Below are positions 1-8,326 of a stretch of 18,618 nt of DNA, in pieces. The stretch lies in contig CALBMD010000497.1 in the NCBI GenBank assembly GCA_937896265.1, positions 1 to 18,618 of the forward strand, in the 5' to 3' direction. The notes under the pieces are model-generated. The model saw nothing but the letters and a program-made list of their open reading frames with translations. It had not been told where the DNA came from and searched no databases. Each line of letters begins with the position of its first letter. Within the stretch, counting starts at the first letter, position 1. The DNA comes from an uncultured Pseudomonadota bacterium. Its GTDB lineage: Bacteria > Bdellovibrionota_B > Oligoflexia > Oligoflexales > Bog-1112. The translations under genes and the position numbers were made by a program.

Positions 1-290
1 AAAAAAGGATAGGTGAAAGCACCTTGCGCATAGATAGGATGGTAAGCAAACCACTCCCATGGTGATTTATAAGCAAAAGTGTTAACCATACCGATATGTA
101 GAGCCCAGTCTGACCAAACATTGACATGGCCACCATATAGACCTTCATCGGTAAATTCGAGGATGCGTGGCATTAGAGCTAAGAAATAAAGGCCCCATGT
201 TAAAGCTAAGAGAAAAAGGGGCCTTTTGTGTCTAGGATGTAAAGATAATCCGGTAATAGCGCTTTTTACCCAGGCGTACCAAGACGCCAT
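1..290 (-). CDS. Polytopic membrane protein, N-terminal part (cut by window edge)
   Basis: A reading frame stays open on the minus strand from an ATG at 290 to the left edge, about 96 codons. It begins MASWYAWVKS, followed by a short basic stretch (HPRHKR) and one clear membrane helix (PLFLLALTWGLYFLALM). After that comes a polar segment with the pattern DWALHIGMVNTFAY and HPIYAQGAFTYPF. That pattern resembles large integral-membrane glycosyltransferase-like (GT-C type) proteins with a first external loop, but I cannot name the family. The chosen ATG overlaps the last 59 bases of tyrS and has only a weak ribosome binding site. The only other in-frame ATG lies at the end of the first helix, which would remove it, so 290 is preferred. 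The function of the full protein cannot be judged. Confidence 0.6.
   Translation of the reverse strand, partial: MASWYAWVKSAITGLSLHPRHKRPLFLLALTWGLYFLALMPRILEFTDEGLYGGHVNVWSDWALHIGMVNTFAYKSPWEWFAYHPIYAQGAFTYPF
188..226 (-). terminator. Stem-loop just after tyrS
   Basis: Arms 188-196 and 218-226 are perfectly complementary over 9 bases (AAAGGCCCC with GGGGCCTTT), with a 21-base loop. On the minus strand the stem begins 6 bases after the tyrS stop codon and ends in TTTATTTCTT. It has the shape of a Rho-independent terminator, but it lies inside the start of the next open frame, so it may instead cause partial termination or be coincidental. Confidence 0.4.
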
Positions 291-1446
291 GCGCTCGTTG
301 GTCGGCTGTGAACTCGCCTTTTTCATCGCTAACCTTTTCACCATCGATGGTTAAGCCGCCTTGTTGTATGAGACGGCGCCCCTCACTTTTTGACTCGCAG
401 GCTTTGGTTTTGACAAGCACGTCAAGAATCAAAGTGCTTTTTTCATCATATCTTAGTTCTGGGGCATTGGCTTCTTGTCCCTGACCGCTAAAAAGGGAGG
501 CAGCCATTTCTTTAGCTTCGTTCGCTTTATCGATACCATGAACGAGTTTAGTGATCTCAAAAGCAGCGCGCACCTTTGATTCATTAATGCTTTGGTCCTG
601 GCGGGAAGCAAGCTCCGTGATTTCATCAGCGCTAAGGTCAGTGAGCATACGAAGAACAGCACCGACGTCTTGATCATCAATGTTACGAAAGTATTGAAAT
701 AAATCAAAGGGGCTAGTCATTTCGGAGTTAAGCCAAAGGGCGCCTTTTTCTGTTTTACCCATCTTCTTGCCTGTGCTTGAGATTAAAAGTGGGCAAGTTA
801 CAACAAAGGCTTGTGCTCTTTTCATCTTGCGTACCAGGTCCATGCCGGCAAGCATGTTGCTCCATTGATCATCGCCGCCTAACTGGATAGTACAGCCATA
901 ACGCTTATAGAGTTCAAGAAAGTCATAGGCTTGAAAAATCATGTAGTTAAATTCGAGGAAAGAAAGTCCCTTTTCCATTCGCTGCTTAAAGCATTCGGCA
1001 TCGAGCATACGATTGACATTAAAATGAGCACCTATCTCTCGCAAAAAAGGTAAATACTGCAAATCTCTAAGCCAATCAGCGTTGTTGACTAAGATCCCTC
1101 TTTCAGGGTCAGAGAAATCGATATACCGTTCGATTTGTCCTTTAATTAAAAGAGCTCTTTCATCAATAACACTGGTTTCTGCCATGGAGCGAAGTTCTGT
1201 TTTTCCGGTTGGATCACCGACCATAGCAGTACCACCACCTAAGAGGATGATGATCCTATGGCCAGCCTGCTGCCAGCGTTTAGCCATGGTTAGAGCAACT
1301 AAGTTACCTACATGCAGACTGGGAGCTGTTGGGTCAAAGCCAATGTAAGCTGTTTGTTTGCCTTTAATATGGGTGTTAAATTCATCTTCGTGGGTGATTT
1401 GGGCAACAGCGTTGCGATCGCGAAGGTACTTGAGAAAGGAAGTCAT
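232..1446 (-). CDS. tyrS: Tyrosyl-tRNA synthetase
   Basis: Cytoplasmic class I aminoacyl-tRNA synthetase that charges tRNA-Tyr with tyrosine using ATP. The 404-residue product has the normal TyrS length. The HIGH-type signature is HVGN at residues 45-48, the tyrosine/ATP-site motif GGDDQWSNM is at 190-198, and the KMSKS-type loop is KMGKT at 228-232. An S4 RNA-binding domain fills roughly 340-404 (EGRRLIQQGG, GEKV). I start at the ATG at 1446 because the protein then begins in the family's usual way, and GGGA lies about 9 bases upstream. The frame is open 34 codons further upstream, but that stretch overlaps the preceding gene. It follows the oxidoreductase gene by 32 bases, so the two may be co-transcribed. 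Confidence 0.96.
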   Translation of the reverse strand: MTSFLKYLRDRNAVAQITHEDEFNTHIKGKQTAYIGFDPTAPSLHVGNLVALTMAKRWQQAGHRIIILLGGGTAMVGDPTGKTELRSMAETSVIDERALLIKGQIERYIDFSDPERGILVNNADWLRDLQYLPFLREIGAHFNVNRMLDAECFKQRMEKGLSFLEFNYMIFQAYDFLELYKRYGCTIQLGGDDQWSNMLAGMDLVRKMKRAQAFVVTCPLLISSTGKKMGKTEKGALWLNSEMTSPFDLFQYFRNIDDQDVGAVLRMLTDLSADEITELASRQDQSINESKVRAAFEITKLVHGIDKANEAKEMAASLFSGQGQEANAPELRYDEKSTLILDVLVKTKACESKSEGRRLIQQGGLTIDGEKVSDEKGEFTADQRAHGVLVRLGKKRYYRIIFTS

Positions 1447-1478
1447 GGTATTCCCGGTAGTAGTTATTTTAAAGAGGG

Positions 1479-2135
1479 TTATTTTAGCAGCTTGAAGGCA
1501 TGATGCCACTGGTTTTCCTGAAAGCCACGTAGGCACCAAAGAATGCACAGCGTCTCAATAGCCCGAGCTGAGCGGCGCGTGCCCATGTCGGCAAGCTCCC
1601 AACCAAAGTCTTTTATAAGCTGAGCGCATTGATTCTTGGCTTCTTGGCTATCACCACAAATAAACATAGTAGGGGGGCCTTGCTCGAATTTGGGGTCTAC
1701 CATATGCGGAGAGCCCACGCTGTTAAAGGCTTTGACGAAGTTGGCTTGAGGAAATTCTTTTTGTAATCTTTCTAAGAGTGACTCTTGATGGTCTGTGAAA
1801 TATTCAACAATACCGTCTTTGGGTGGCAAGTCTGCTTGTATAGGATTGGTAGCGTCGATGATACATTTTTTTTCTAAATTGCTTATACCAGCTGCTTTTA
1901 GACATTCACTAGCTGCTAAACCTTTAACAGCTAAGATAACTACTTCGCCAAAACTAGCAGCTTGGCTAAAAGATCCTAGCTGCGCTTTTGGATGGTCTAC
2001 ATGCCAGCTTTTGAGCTTTTGGGTATCTCTACTGCCAAGCATTACTGGATAGCCATATTTTAAGCAGCCACTACCTAAGGCTTTAGCAACCTCACCAGAG
2101 CCGAGAATGCCAACAGAGAATTTAGAGTGCAGCAT
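1479..2135 (-). CDS. NADP-dependent oxidoreductase, F420:NADP reductase family (COG2085-like)
   Basis: A 218-residue Rossmann-fold protein. The N-terminus carries the dinucleotide-binding pattern VGILGSGEVAKAL (GxGxxA at residues 12-17). A GSRD turn at 34-37 typically contacts the NADP phosphate. Further along are DATNPI and VKAFNSVGS, both characteristic of the family of F420-dependent NADP reductases and related proteins found in many bacteria that lack F420. The substrate is unknown; a flavin- or NADPH-linked reductase role is inference. A good ribosome binding site (AAGGAG) sits 8 bases before the ATG. The gene lies directly upstream of tyrS and downstream of the Wzy_C remnant, all on one strand. 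Confidence 0.82.
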   Translation of the reverse strand: MLHSKFSVGILGSGEVAKALGSGCLKYGYPVMLGSRDTQKLKSWHVDHPKAQLGSFSQAASFGEVVILAVKGLAASECLKAAGISNLEKKCIIDATNPIQADLPPKDGIVEYFTDHQESLLERLQKEFPQANFVKAFNSVGSPHMVDPKFEQGPPTMFICGDSQEAKNQCAQLIKDFGWELADMGTRRSARAIETLCILWCLRGFQENQWHHAFKLLK

Positions 2136-2229
2136 AGAAGCTCTCCTTAGCCGTGTAACTTTGAGTACTGGTTCTCTAGTTAGTTTATACCCAAAAGGTT
2201 ATGTAACATACGGCGTAATGCCATGCTGC

Positions 2230-3053
2230 TTAGTCGCTGGAGCGAGATTCAAAAATGGCGGGTGCCAGCGGAAATTGCTCCTGGCCGTACTGAGAGGCAA
2301 CTATCTTCGTTGCGGTTATTGTCGCCTGTTGGAAATGCTCAGCTGTTTTAAGATACCCTTTGCTGATTTTAATATAGGTAAAAATTCCTCCCAAAAAACA
2401 TAGGACTCGTCCCGGTGAGAGCAATTCTTTTATAACTCTGCGGTAATTTTTTAGGCATACCAGTGAGCTTGAGGATGATGCTAAGGATGATGGCTGTAAA
2501 GCAAAATGGAAAGGGTAGCGAAAGTGGGAAAGCGAAAAAAGCTTCGATAGCAAAAAAAACTAAGCATAGCAAGGCGAGCTCAAACTCGCTTTTTCGAGGA
2601 TTTATCCGGCAATAGCGCCACAAAACAACAGTGATGATTGATAAGAGAAGTATAAAGACAACAGCGGTGATAGTGCCATATTCAGCAGCTAAATGCAGAA
2701 AGCCATTGTGTGGATTATGAGAGAGAGCGACGTAAATTTACCGAGTCAACATTGAAGAGATAAAGAGTGATGAAAGCAAATATCGACCAATCGAGGATAT
2801 ATTTGTGGTAAGAAAGATGAGAATTAACGATAAATGATATCAGCGTGAATAAGAAAAAAATTGCGATGAGGATTGAAAAATGAATAGTGCCAGGCCAACG
2901 CCAGTGTTTCTTGTCTGCCAGGCCAGCTGCAATCAGTATAACTGAATAAATAGCAATCCATTTAGGAGATTGATAATAGTCACCCAGAACACGGCTACAA
3001 GGAAGGCTAGCAGCTAAAAAGATTAGAATAAGAAACTTTATTGCCAGTCTCCA
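2230..3053 (-). pseudogene. O-antigen ligase/polymerase (Wzy_C family), decayed
   Basis: Three consecutive stretches in three different frames read as pieces of one polytopic membrane protein. The first (about 3053-2715) has hydrophobic helices and ends near LYLFNVDSVNLRR. The second (about 2737-2369) contains SHNPHNGFLHLAAEYG, the hallmark of the Wzy_C domain of O-antigen ligases, then further helices including EAFFAFPLSLPFPF. The third (within 2553-2230) reads SPGRVLCFLGGIFTYIKISK and GYLKTAEHFQQA, like the tail that follows the Wzy_C domain. Frameshifts near 2725 and 2425 are needed to join them, and no normal start codon is present. At about 275 codons it is far shorter than the usual 400-450 residues, so an internal deletion is likely as well. 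Intact relatives polymerise O-antigen or ligate it to the lipid A core at the inner membrane. Confidence 0.75.
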
Positions 3054-3079
3054 CTAGGTTCACTAGGTTTGCTAGGGTT
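3052..3079. repeat. Short tandem repeat at the head of the Wzy_C remnant
   Basis: The 9-base unit CACTAGGTT occurs twice in tandem (3052-3060 and 3061-3069), followed by a degenerate third copy TGCTAGGGTT. It sits between the kinase stop codon and the first recognisable codon of the pseudogene and includes an in-frame stop. It may mark the scar where the original start of that gene was lost. Confidence 0.5.
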
Positions 3080-3089
3080 AAAGGAGGTG

Positions 3090-5876
3090 CTAAATAAAAA
3101 TTGAATCCGGCAGTTTGATGACAAAGTAAAATTTTACATATGCACTACTTAAAGCGCTAAATTGTAAGTTACGAGGTGTCTTCGGGTCGCGGAATAGAAT
3201 ATTTGCCGTTCCGCCTAGATCCTCAATAGCTTCTTTTACAGCGTCCATGCCGATACCACGGCCGGAAATTTCAGTAACCTCATCTTTTGTTGAAAAAGAA
3301 GAATTAAAAATAAGGTCAGCTAGTTCGCCAATATTCTTTTCAACAGATAGCCCTATAGATTCCGCTCGATCTCGAATTTTTTTCAGATCAAGTCCATGCC
3401 CATCATCTTCAAAAAAGATCAAAGATGTGACTGATTCTTTCTGCAACTTTATTTTGATTTTGCCATGTATGGGTTTATTTAAGTGAGCTCTTTCGGTAGC
3501 ATCCTCTAGACCATGATCCAAGGAGTTTCGAATCAAATGACCCATGGCTAAACGTAAACGTGAGGCTACATCGCGTTTAATAAAAAGACCTGAATCATCT
3601 ATATCTATCTTTGGCACTTCTTTGTTAAGCTTGCTACAAATCCTTGGCAGATCTTCCACCAGTGGTTTCATCAAATCCTCGAGAGAGAAAGCGGCCTGTC
3701 GTTTGAGAAATCGCACCAGTTGGCTCAGTAAGTTCATATCTGCACTTTCTGCAGTGCCATGCTGAATTCTATCAACAGCATAGGCATAGCTCATTGCTTC
3801 TGCGATCTCCTTCGGGCTTTCACTTGCTGGTAAGTGCTTTTCGATTATAGATAAATAATGCTCTAAGATTTCTTTAACTTTGCTAAGGCCCTCATTCGCA
3901 ATCGCAATTTTCTCTTTAAAAGTCGAAGCTGCAGCAATATTTCCTTCAGATTCATGCATAATCTCTGATGCTTCGTCTATTCGGTAAGATCTACTATTTC
4001 CTTTTACAGTATGAAGAATGCGCAAGATATTTGCCAGCTGCGCATCTCTAAAATGTTCTGGCAACATTGGCTGATTTGCCAGATCAATAGCTTTTTTGAT
4101 CATAGTCAGTTCAGTTTCGATATACTCTGTCATGGTCCCTTTGCGAAATTTCATAATTTTAGTAAGGAGTAGTGCTTCTTCAGCTACTTTTTGTTTATCA
4201 AGCTCAAGTTGCCGAATATAAGTCACATCACGAACATATAAGAGATAGGACTCGATAATTTCATCTTCAATAACAGGGTTCCAGTCTAGCTCAAGTAACT
4301 TATCTTTGTACTTAATTTCGCGTGGAAAGGAGTTTGAGTTGAGATCAAAAGCTAAAAACGATTCGCCTAAGGAAACAATTAAACTGGATGTTAATATTTG
4401 CGCCTGGTCACTTTTAGCTTCATTTTCATCCCAAAGGACATCGCTTATCGGCAAATTTGCCAATGTTTTCTTCATAAAAATACCTTCGGCTGCAGTTGAA
4501 TATTCGTCATCAATTCTTAGATCGCGATTGATCTTTAGAATTCCTACGCTGATATGATCCATCAGGTATTTTATCTTTGCAGTTTTTTTAGTAACGATCT
4601 TGTCAAGATCATCGACATGAATTTGGAGTTCGGAATTTAAAGCCTTGATTTGTGCTTTATCCTGTTCACTCTCCATTTGAACACGAGCAGCTAGAGCAAT
4701 GGAGAGTAAGCAAACTTCAATAGCAAGCCCCATAGGTATGATCCAGTCAACGAGTTCAAAAAAGTCATCGATCCCAAGAACATAAGGAGTATCTATAATG
4801 CCTAAGACTTCAAGAGGGAGAAATGCAAACAGGAAATAGTATGCTGGCTTGTATTTAGCTAGAGCTATCACAACGGAAGTTACTTGAAATATAGAATTGA
4901 GAACGATAGAGCTCAATAATATACCCAAATAAGAATTACCAGGTTCGCCATTGTAGAATTGATCAATTTGTAAAAGAACTATTTGGACCCATACCACTTT
5001 CCTAGCAATATTAATCACCTTATCTAATCTAGGAGCGTATTGTTTAGTCGACAGAAATTCTTGCAAGAAATGGTAGAGAAAAATCTGACCAAGGAGTCCA
5101 CCTAAAGTACCTAAATAGACGTATAGGTGATATGAGGCCTGATTTTGTAGGAGATATCGAGATAAGAAACCGTTAAGTAAGATAAGAGCTAAAAACATTG
5201 TTGGGCTGTAGAGAATGTACCACAAATAGGTGCGCAGTCTAAGTTTTAGGAATACTAATAGGTTATATATAAAAGCAAATATAATGATACCTATGAGCAT
5301 AGCCGCAATCAAATTTTCATTTTGCAGATGAGCTAGAAAATCTTTTTCATTGGCTAGATGCATTGCAATTGGCACTGGGAAAAGATTAAAAGATCGTACT
5401 AGCAAGGTTGTTATGCCAGGTTCAAGATCGAGCTTGAAAGTGGGTTGTCTTATATCAAGTTGTCGCTCAGACCAGGGGTAGAAATATCCTGATCTACTAA
5501 GGAAAATGACTTGATCGTTTTTCACCTTATACAACTCAATGGAGCTGGCCATTGAGCTAAGATGTTTGAGGTAAGCTAAAATTTTCGAGCTGCTTTGATT
5601 TTCGATTACCATCTTTACCCAGGTATGACCCTTAATTACGCTCGCCCTAGCATCTTTTATTATTTTAAAGGCAGCTAAATGCTCTTTATAAACTTGATCG
5701 GCGGTTAGTTTCTTGGAATTGTCAATAAAATACTCGCTGTTACCAACGATAAAACGGGAAGAAAAAGAATTATCTGGTAGATTGATATTTGGTACCGAGC
5801 TCATCGCATTTATAGAGATTCCAAGAGCAAAAAAGAGAAGATAAAAATGAAGATTGTAAGGATTTACCCGCATCAC
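3090..5876 (-). CDS. 7TMR-DISM sensor histidine kinase with HPt and CheA-type ATPase domains
   Basis: A 928-residue inner-membrane sensor kinase. An N-terminal signal or anchor (FYLLFFALGISINAMSS) precedes an extracytoplasmic domain at about 30-180 that looks like 7TMR-DISMED2, followed by seven hydrophobic helices at about 188-398. A coiled coil at 400-435 leads into a PAS-like region at about 437-555. Then comes an HPt-like helical segment with LHTVKGNSRSYR, placing the phospho-accepting histidine at 622. The catalytic ATPase is of CheA type: HLIRNSLDHGLE (780-791), FEDDGHGLD (822-830), SGRGIGMDAV (871-880). There is no CheW-like domain and no receiver, so the partner regulator is elsewhere. 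The start is GTG at 5876 or the adjacent ATG at 5873; no strong ribosome binding site decides it. It follows the MCP gene on the same strand after 255 bases. The signal is unknown; 7TMR-DISM modules are thought to bind small ligands such as carbohydrates. Confidence 0.88.
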   Translation of the reverse strand: MMRVNPYNLHFYLLFFALGISINAMSSVPNINLPDNSFSSRFIVGNSEYFIDNSKKLTADQVYKEHLAAFKIIKDARASVIKGHTWVKMVIENQSSSKILAYLKHLSSMASSIELYKVKNDQVIFLSRSGYFYPWSERQLDIRQPTFKLDLEPGITTLLVRSFNLFPVPIAMHLANEKDFLAHLQNENLIAAMLIGIIIFAFIYNLLVFLKLRLRTYLWYILYSPTMFLALILLNGFLSRYLLQNQASYHLYVYLGTLGGLLGQIFLYHFLQEFLSTKQYAPRLDKVINIARKVVWVQIVLLQIDQFYNGEPGNSYLGILLSSIVLNSIFQVTSVVIALAKYKPAYYFLFAFLPLEVLGIIDTPYVLGIDDFFELVDWIIPMGLAIEVCLLSIALAARVQMESEQDKAQIKALNSELQIHVDDLDKIVTKKTAKIKYLMDHISVGILKINRDLRIDDEYSTAAEGIFMKKTLANLPISDVLWDENEAKSDQAQILTSSLIVSLGESFLAFDLNSNSFPREIKYKDKLLELDWNPVIEDEIIESYLLYVRDVTYIRQLELDKQKVAEEALLLTKIMKFRKGTMTEYIETELTMIKKAIDLANQPMLPEHFRDAQLANILRILHTVKGNSRSYRIDEASEIMHESEGNIAAASTFKEKIAIANEGLSKVKEILEHYLSIIEKHLPASESPKEIAEAMSYAYAVDRIQHGTAESADMNLLSQLVRFLKRQAAFSLEDLMKPLVEDLPRICSKLNKEVPKIDIDDSGLFIKRDVASRLRLAMGHLIRNSLDHGLEDATERAHLNKPIHGKIKIKLQKESVTSLIFFEDDGHGLDLKKIRDRAESIGLSVEKNIGELADLIFNSSFSTKDEVTEISGRGIGMDAVKEAIEDLGGTANILFRDPKTPRNLQFSALSSAYVKFYFVIKLPDSIFI

Positions 5877-5989
5877 TCACTCACTTTGTTTGGATATTAG
5901 GATAATAGATGAACTAAAATTCAGTTTATCATGGACAGGGGCTTTGAGAAGATTTCACTGATATTTTGAAATCTAAATCCACTGATGAG

Positions 5990-6018
5990 ATAAGAATCTT
6001 TTCGCTGCTTGACGGCAA
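5990..6018 (-). promoter_or_regulatory. Possible sigma70-type promoter for the 7TM kinase
   Basis: Read on the minus strand, TTGCCG (6013-6018) and TCTTAT (5990-5995) are separated by 17 bases, about 115 bases before the kinase start. It lies in the only sizeable gap between the MCP and kinase genes. The matches to consensus are moderate, so this is tentative. Confidence 0.3.
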
Positions 6019-6131
6019 ATGTTGGGTTGCTCTTTTAAGAGAAGATTGATTTTTCAGGGCAAAGAAACAGCTATTTTAAGAGGAGCCTTCGTCTCCGGAA
6101 CCGTTGCTGCTGGCGTTGCCAAGACTCATCC

Positions 6132-7841
6132 TTAAGGCCTTGATCCTTGAATCATGGTTACCAAAAGTATCACTGCTGATCTTAGCGTATCCGCTTGTTC
6201 GGCAAGTTCTTTAGCTGTGTTTGCCGATTCTTTTCCAGATGTCATATTCTTTTGCGTTATTGTATTGAGATCATGCACTGATTTAGTAATCTCTTGCACG
6301 CCGTCAGCTTGATCCTGGCTTGCTGATGAAATTTCCTCGGCCATATTCGAAACACGAGCGATCTTGTCGATGATCTCGGTTAAAACCTGGTGGCACTGTT
6401 GAGCTACCGATACGCCTCCTTGCACAATATTTCTACCTTCGGTGATCAATATTTCGATCTTAGAGCTTGTTTCAGCAACGGTGGCATCCACTTTTTGAAT
6501 ACTACCACTTAAAAGATCAGTGATTTCCTGTGCTGCATCTTGACTCATGCGCGCTAGGTTACCCACTTCTTCAGCAACTACAGCAAAACCTTTGCCATGT
6601 TCGCCAGCGCGAGCCGCTTCAACTGAAGCGTTGAAGGACAAGAGCTTGGTTTGAAAAACGATATCGTTAATAACCTTTGTCTTATTGCCTATTTCGCGAA
6701 TAACTCCGACAATTTCTCTCATTTGGGTATTATTGAGATCGATCTGTTTTAAGATATTGTCGTTACTAAGGTTGATCTGATCCATGGAACGGATCATGCG
6801 TTCTACTACCTGGCGACCTGCTTCTGCTTTTTGCTGGGAATCCAATGAGGTTGCGGCGGCGTTTTTGGCGTTTTCCGAGTTTTTGGCCACCATCGAACTA
6901 GTTTCATCAATGGCAGATGAGGTTCTTCCCAACGAATCCCCTTGCTGATTACTGGCACCAGATAGCTCAGCCGAGGAGTGGGCAATTTGTTCGGCCATGC
7001 GAGAAACTTGCTCGGCACTATTGCTTAGAGTATTGCCAATACGGGCAAACCGCTTGCTGATCGCAGTCGCGCTGATAAATGAGATCAGTAGCGAAAATAA
7101 AGATGCCAAGATTGCGCTGATCACTGCAAAGGCTTTGCCTCGCCAACTTAAATTTATGGCTTCAATTTTGGAGCTTTCGATCAATTCAGTGTTGATGAGT
7201 TCAATATTTTTTAGGATCTCAGCCATATCCTTTAGCGCGGGTCGGAGCTGCTCCCTGACTAACTCTTTCCCCTCGTCGAATTTGCCCTCTGAGAGCAAAG
7301 CTTTTGCATGATTGAGTGGGGCGTTAATTTCATTCCAGCTTTCAAAAAGGGCGGTTCGAAAATTGGTCAAATCTTCGCTCATGACAAAAGTTTTGAACTT
7401 TTCGCCGTCTGATCCAAATCGATCAATGGCGTCATTGACGCTATTGAGATATGTGACTACGGCTCCCTCGTCGTCTCTGGTAAGCGAGGCAAGGAGTAGA
7501 GAATTGAGGATACGAAGCACCTCTTGCTGCAATCCTTTGCTTATTGCAATGATGGGTACCGTTTCATCTAGAGTCTTTTCCATGCGAAGTGAGATGGTGC
7601 GAACCTGTACTACGGTACCAGCTGAAACAGCAATCAAAAAAAGGAGAGGGATCATTACGACTAACTGAATACGCCCTCTTAGGCCAGCAAGGCTGAACCC
7701 GAGCTTAATATCATCTTGTGGGTCGCCTTTGATTTTCAATAGCTTTTGGTAGCATTTTTTTAGAAAAGTCTTAATTTCAGCCCCTCCCTTTTTTGTGTTC
7801 TTCGCTATTTTTTCCCAGCGGCGTTCTTTAGATAGCCGCAT
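6132..7841 (-). CDS. Methyl-accepting chemotaxis protein
   Basis: A 569-residue transmembrane chemoreceptor. Helix 1 (about 59-80) and helix 2 (about 237-259) flank an all-helical periplasmic region of about 155 residues resembling a four-helix-bundle ligand domain. The cytoplasmic part is a long coiled coil without an obvious HAMP domain. Its hairpin tip has the conserved NASVEAARAGEHGKGFAVVA (404-423), continuing into EEVGNLA, which binds CheA and CheW. There is no C-terminal pentapeptide for CheR tethering. The first 58 residues form a very basic cytoplasmic extension, unusual for an MCP, so the true start might be internal. The start used here overlaps the upstream Cache-protein gene by 37 bases, pointing to translational coupling. 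It would signal attractants or repellents to a chemotaxis kinase encoded elsewhere. Confidence 0.92.
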   Translation of the reverse strand: MRLSKERRWEKIAKNTKKGGAEIKTFLKKCYQKLLKIKGDPQDDIKLGFSLAGLRGRIQLVVMIPLLFLIAVSAGTVVQVRTISLRMEKTLDETVPIIAISKGLQQEVLRILNSLLLASLTRDDEGAVVTYLNSVNDAIDRFGSDGEKFKTFVMSEDLTNFRTALFESWNEINAPLNHAKALLSEGKFDEGKELVREQLRPALKDMAEILKNIELINTELIESSKIEAINLSWRGKAFAVISAILASLFSLLISFISATAISKRFARIGNTLSNSAEQVSRMAEQIAHSSAELSGASNQQGDSLGRTSSAIDETSSMVAKNSENAKNAAATSLDSQQKAEAGRQVVERMIRSMDQINLSNDNILKQIDLNNTQMREIVGVIREIGNKTKVINDIVFQTKLLSFNASVEAARAGEHGKGFAVVAEEVGNLARMSQDAAQEITDLLSGSIQKVDATVAETSSKIEILITEGRNIVQGGVSVAQQCHQVLTEIIDKIARVSNMAEEISSASQDQADGVQEITKSVHDLNTITQKNMTSGKESANTAKELAEQADTLRSAVILLVTMIQGSRP

Positions 7842-8326
7842 AAGTAAATACCAATGACTTTGTCACCATCCTTAATGGGTTCGTAGTATGTTTTATAGTC
7901 GTTATCGCAGATGCTAGCGTCCCCCTCATAATCTAAGCCTTTGATAATTCTATCATAAACAGGACCAGGGTTTATGAGTGCGGTGTTGATACACCTCTTT
8001 TTAGTCTTGGCATGGAGGACGGTAGTGCTGAGACGGATAAAATTTTTATCATCGACGGTACGGACAAATAGAGTGCAGATGCCACCTAGATCTCGGGTAA
8101 CATTGGCAACCAGCTCATGATCATTGCTGCGGATGCTAGTTTTACCACACATCAAATCAGGAACCTCGTAGTCGCCGGCTTTGAATTTACCACTGATCGT
8201 GGGCTTTCCCATTTTTTCACAAAGCGATTTCAGTTTTGCGACCGACACTTTTGGATCTTCGTTGGCAGCCTTGGCAACTGTTGCCGCAAGGATAGATAGT
8301 AGTGCAATGATAATGCTATTTCTCAT
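7805..8326 (-). CDS. Periplasmic stand-alone Cache-domain protein
   Basis: A 173-residue secreted protein. Residues 1-21 are a signal peptide (MRNSIIIALLSILAATVAKA, then A). The rest resembles the Cache_3-Cache_2 family of extracellular sensor domains: GICTLFVRTVDDKNFIRLST (83-102), TALINPGPVYDRIIKG (115-130), YEGDASICDNDYKTYYEPI (133-151) and KVIGIYLCG (156-164). These domains normally sit inside chemoreceptors or kinases and bind small metabolites. Here the domain stands alone with no membrane helix after the signal peptide. Six cysteines (36, 60, 84, 112, 140, 163) could form three disulfides in the periplasm. The stop lies inside the MCP gene, so the two are almost certainly one operon. 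A soluble ligand-binding partner for that MCP is my inference. GGAG about 7 bases before the ATG supports the start. Confidence 0.82.
   Translation of the reverse strand: MRNSIIIALLSILAATVAKAANEDPKVSVAKLKSLCEKMGKPTISGKFKAGDYEVPDLMCGKTSIRSNDHELVANVTRDLGGICTLFVRTVDDKNFIRLSTTVLHAKTKKRCINTALINPGPVYDRIIKGLDYEGDASICDNDYKTYYEPIKDGDKVIGIYLCGYLKNAAGKK

Noticed and set aside
1447..1548. 34-codon upstream extension of tyrS
   Set aside because: It overlaps the end of the oxidoreductase gene, has no TyrS similarity, and the downstream ATG gives a normal TyrS start.
3076..3085. Perfect Shine-Dalgarno-like AAAGGAGGTG on the plus strand
   Set aside because: No plausible plus-strand gene follows; the site overlaps the space after the kinase stop codon.
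6070..6125. Tiny frame after the MCP stop encoding a Ser/Gly/Asn-rich peptide of 17 residues (starts MSLGNASS)
   Set aside because: It has MCP-tail-like composition but is out of frame with the MCP and too short to support as a gene.
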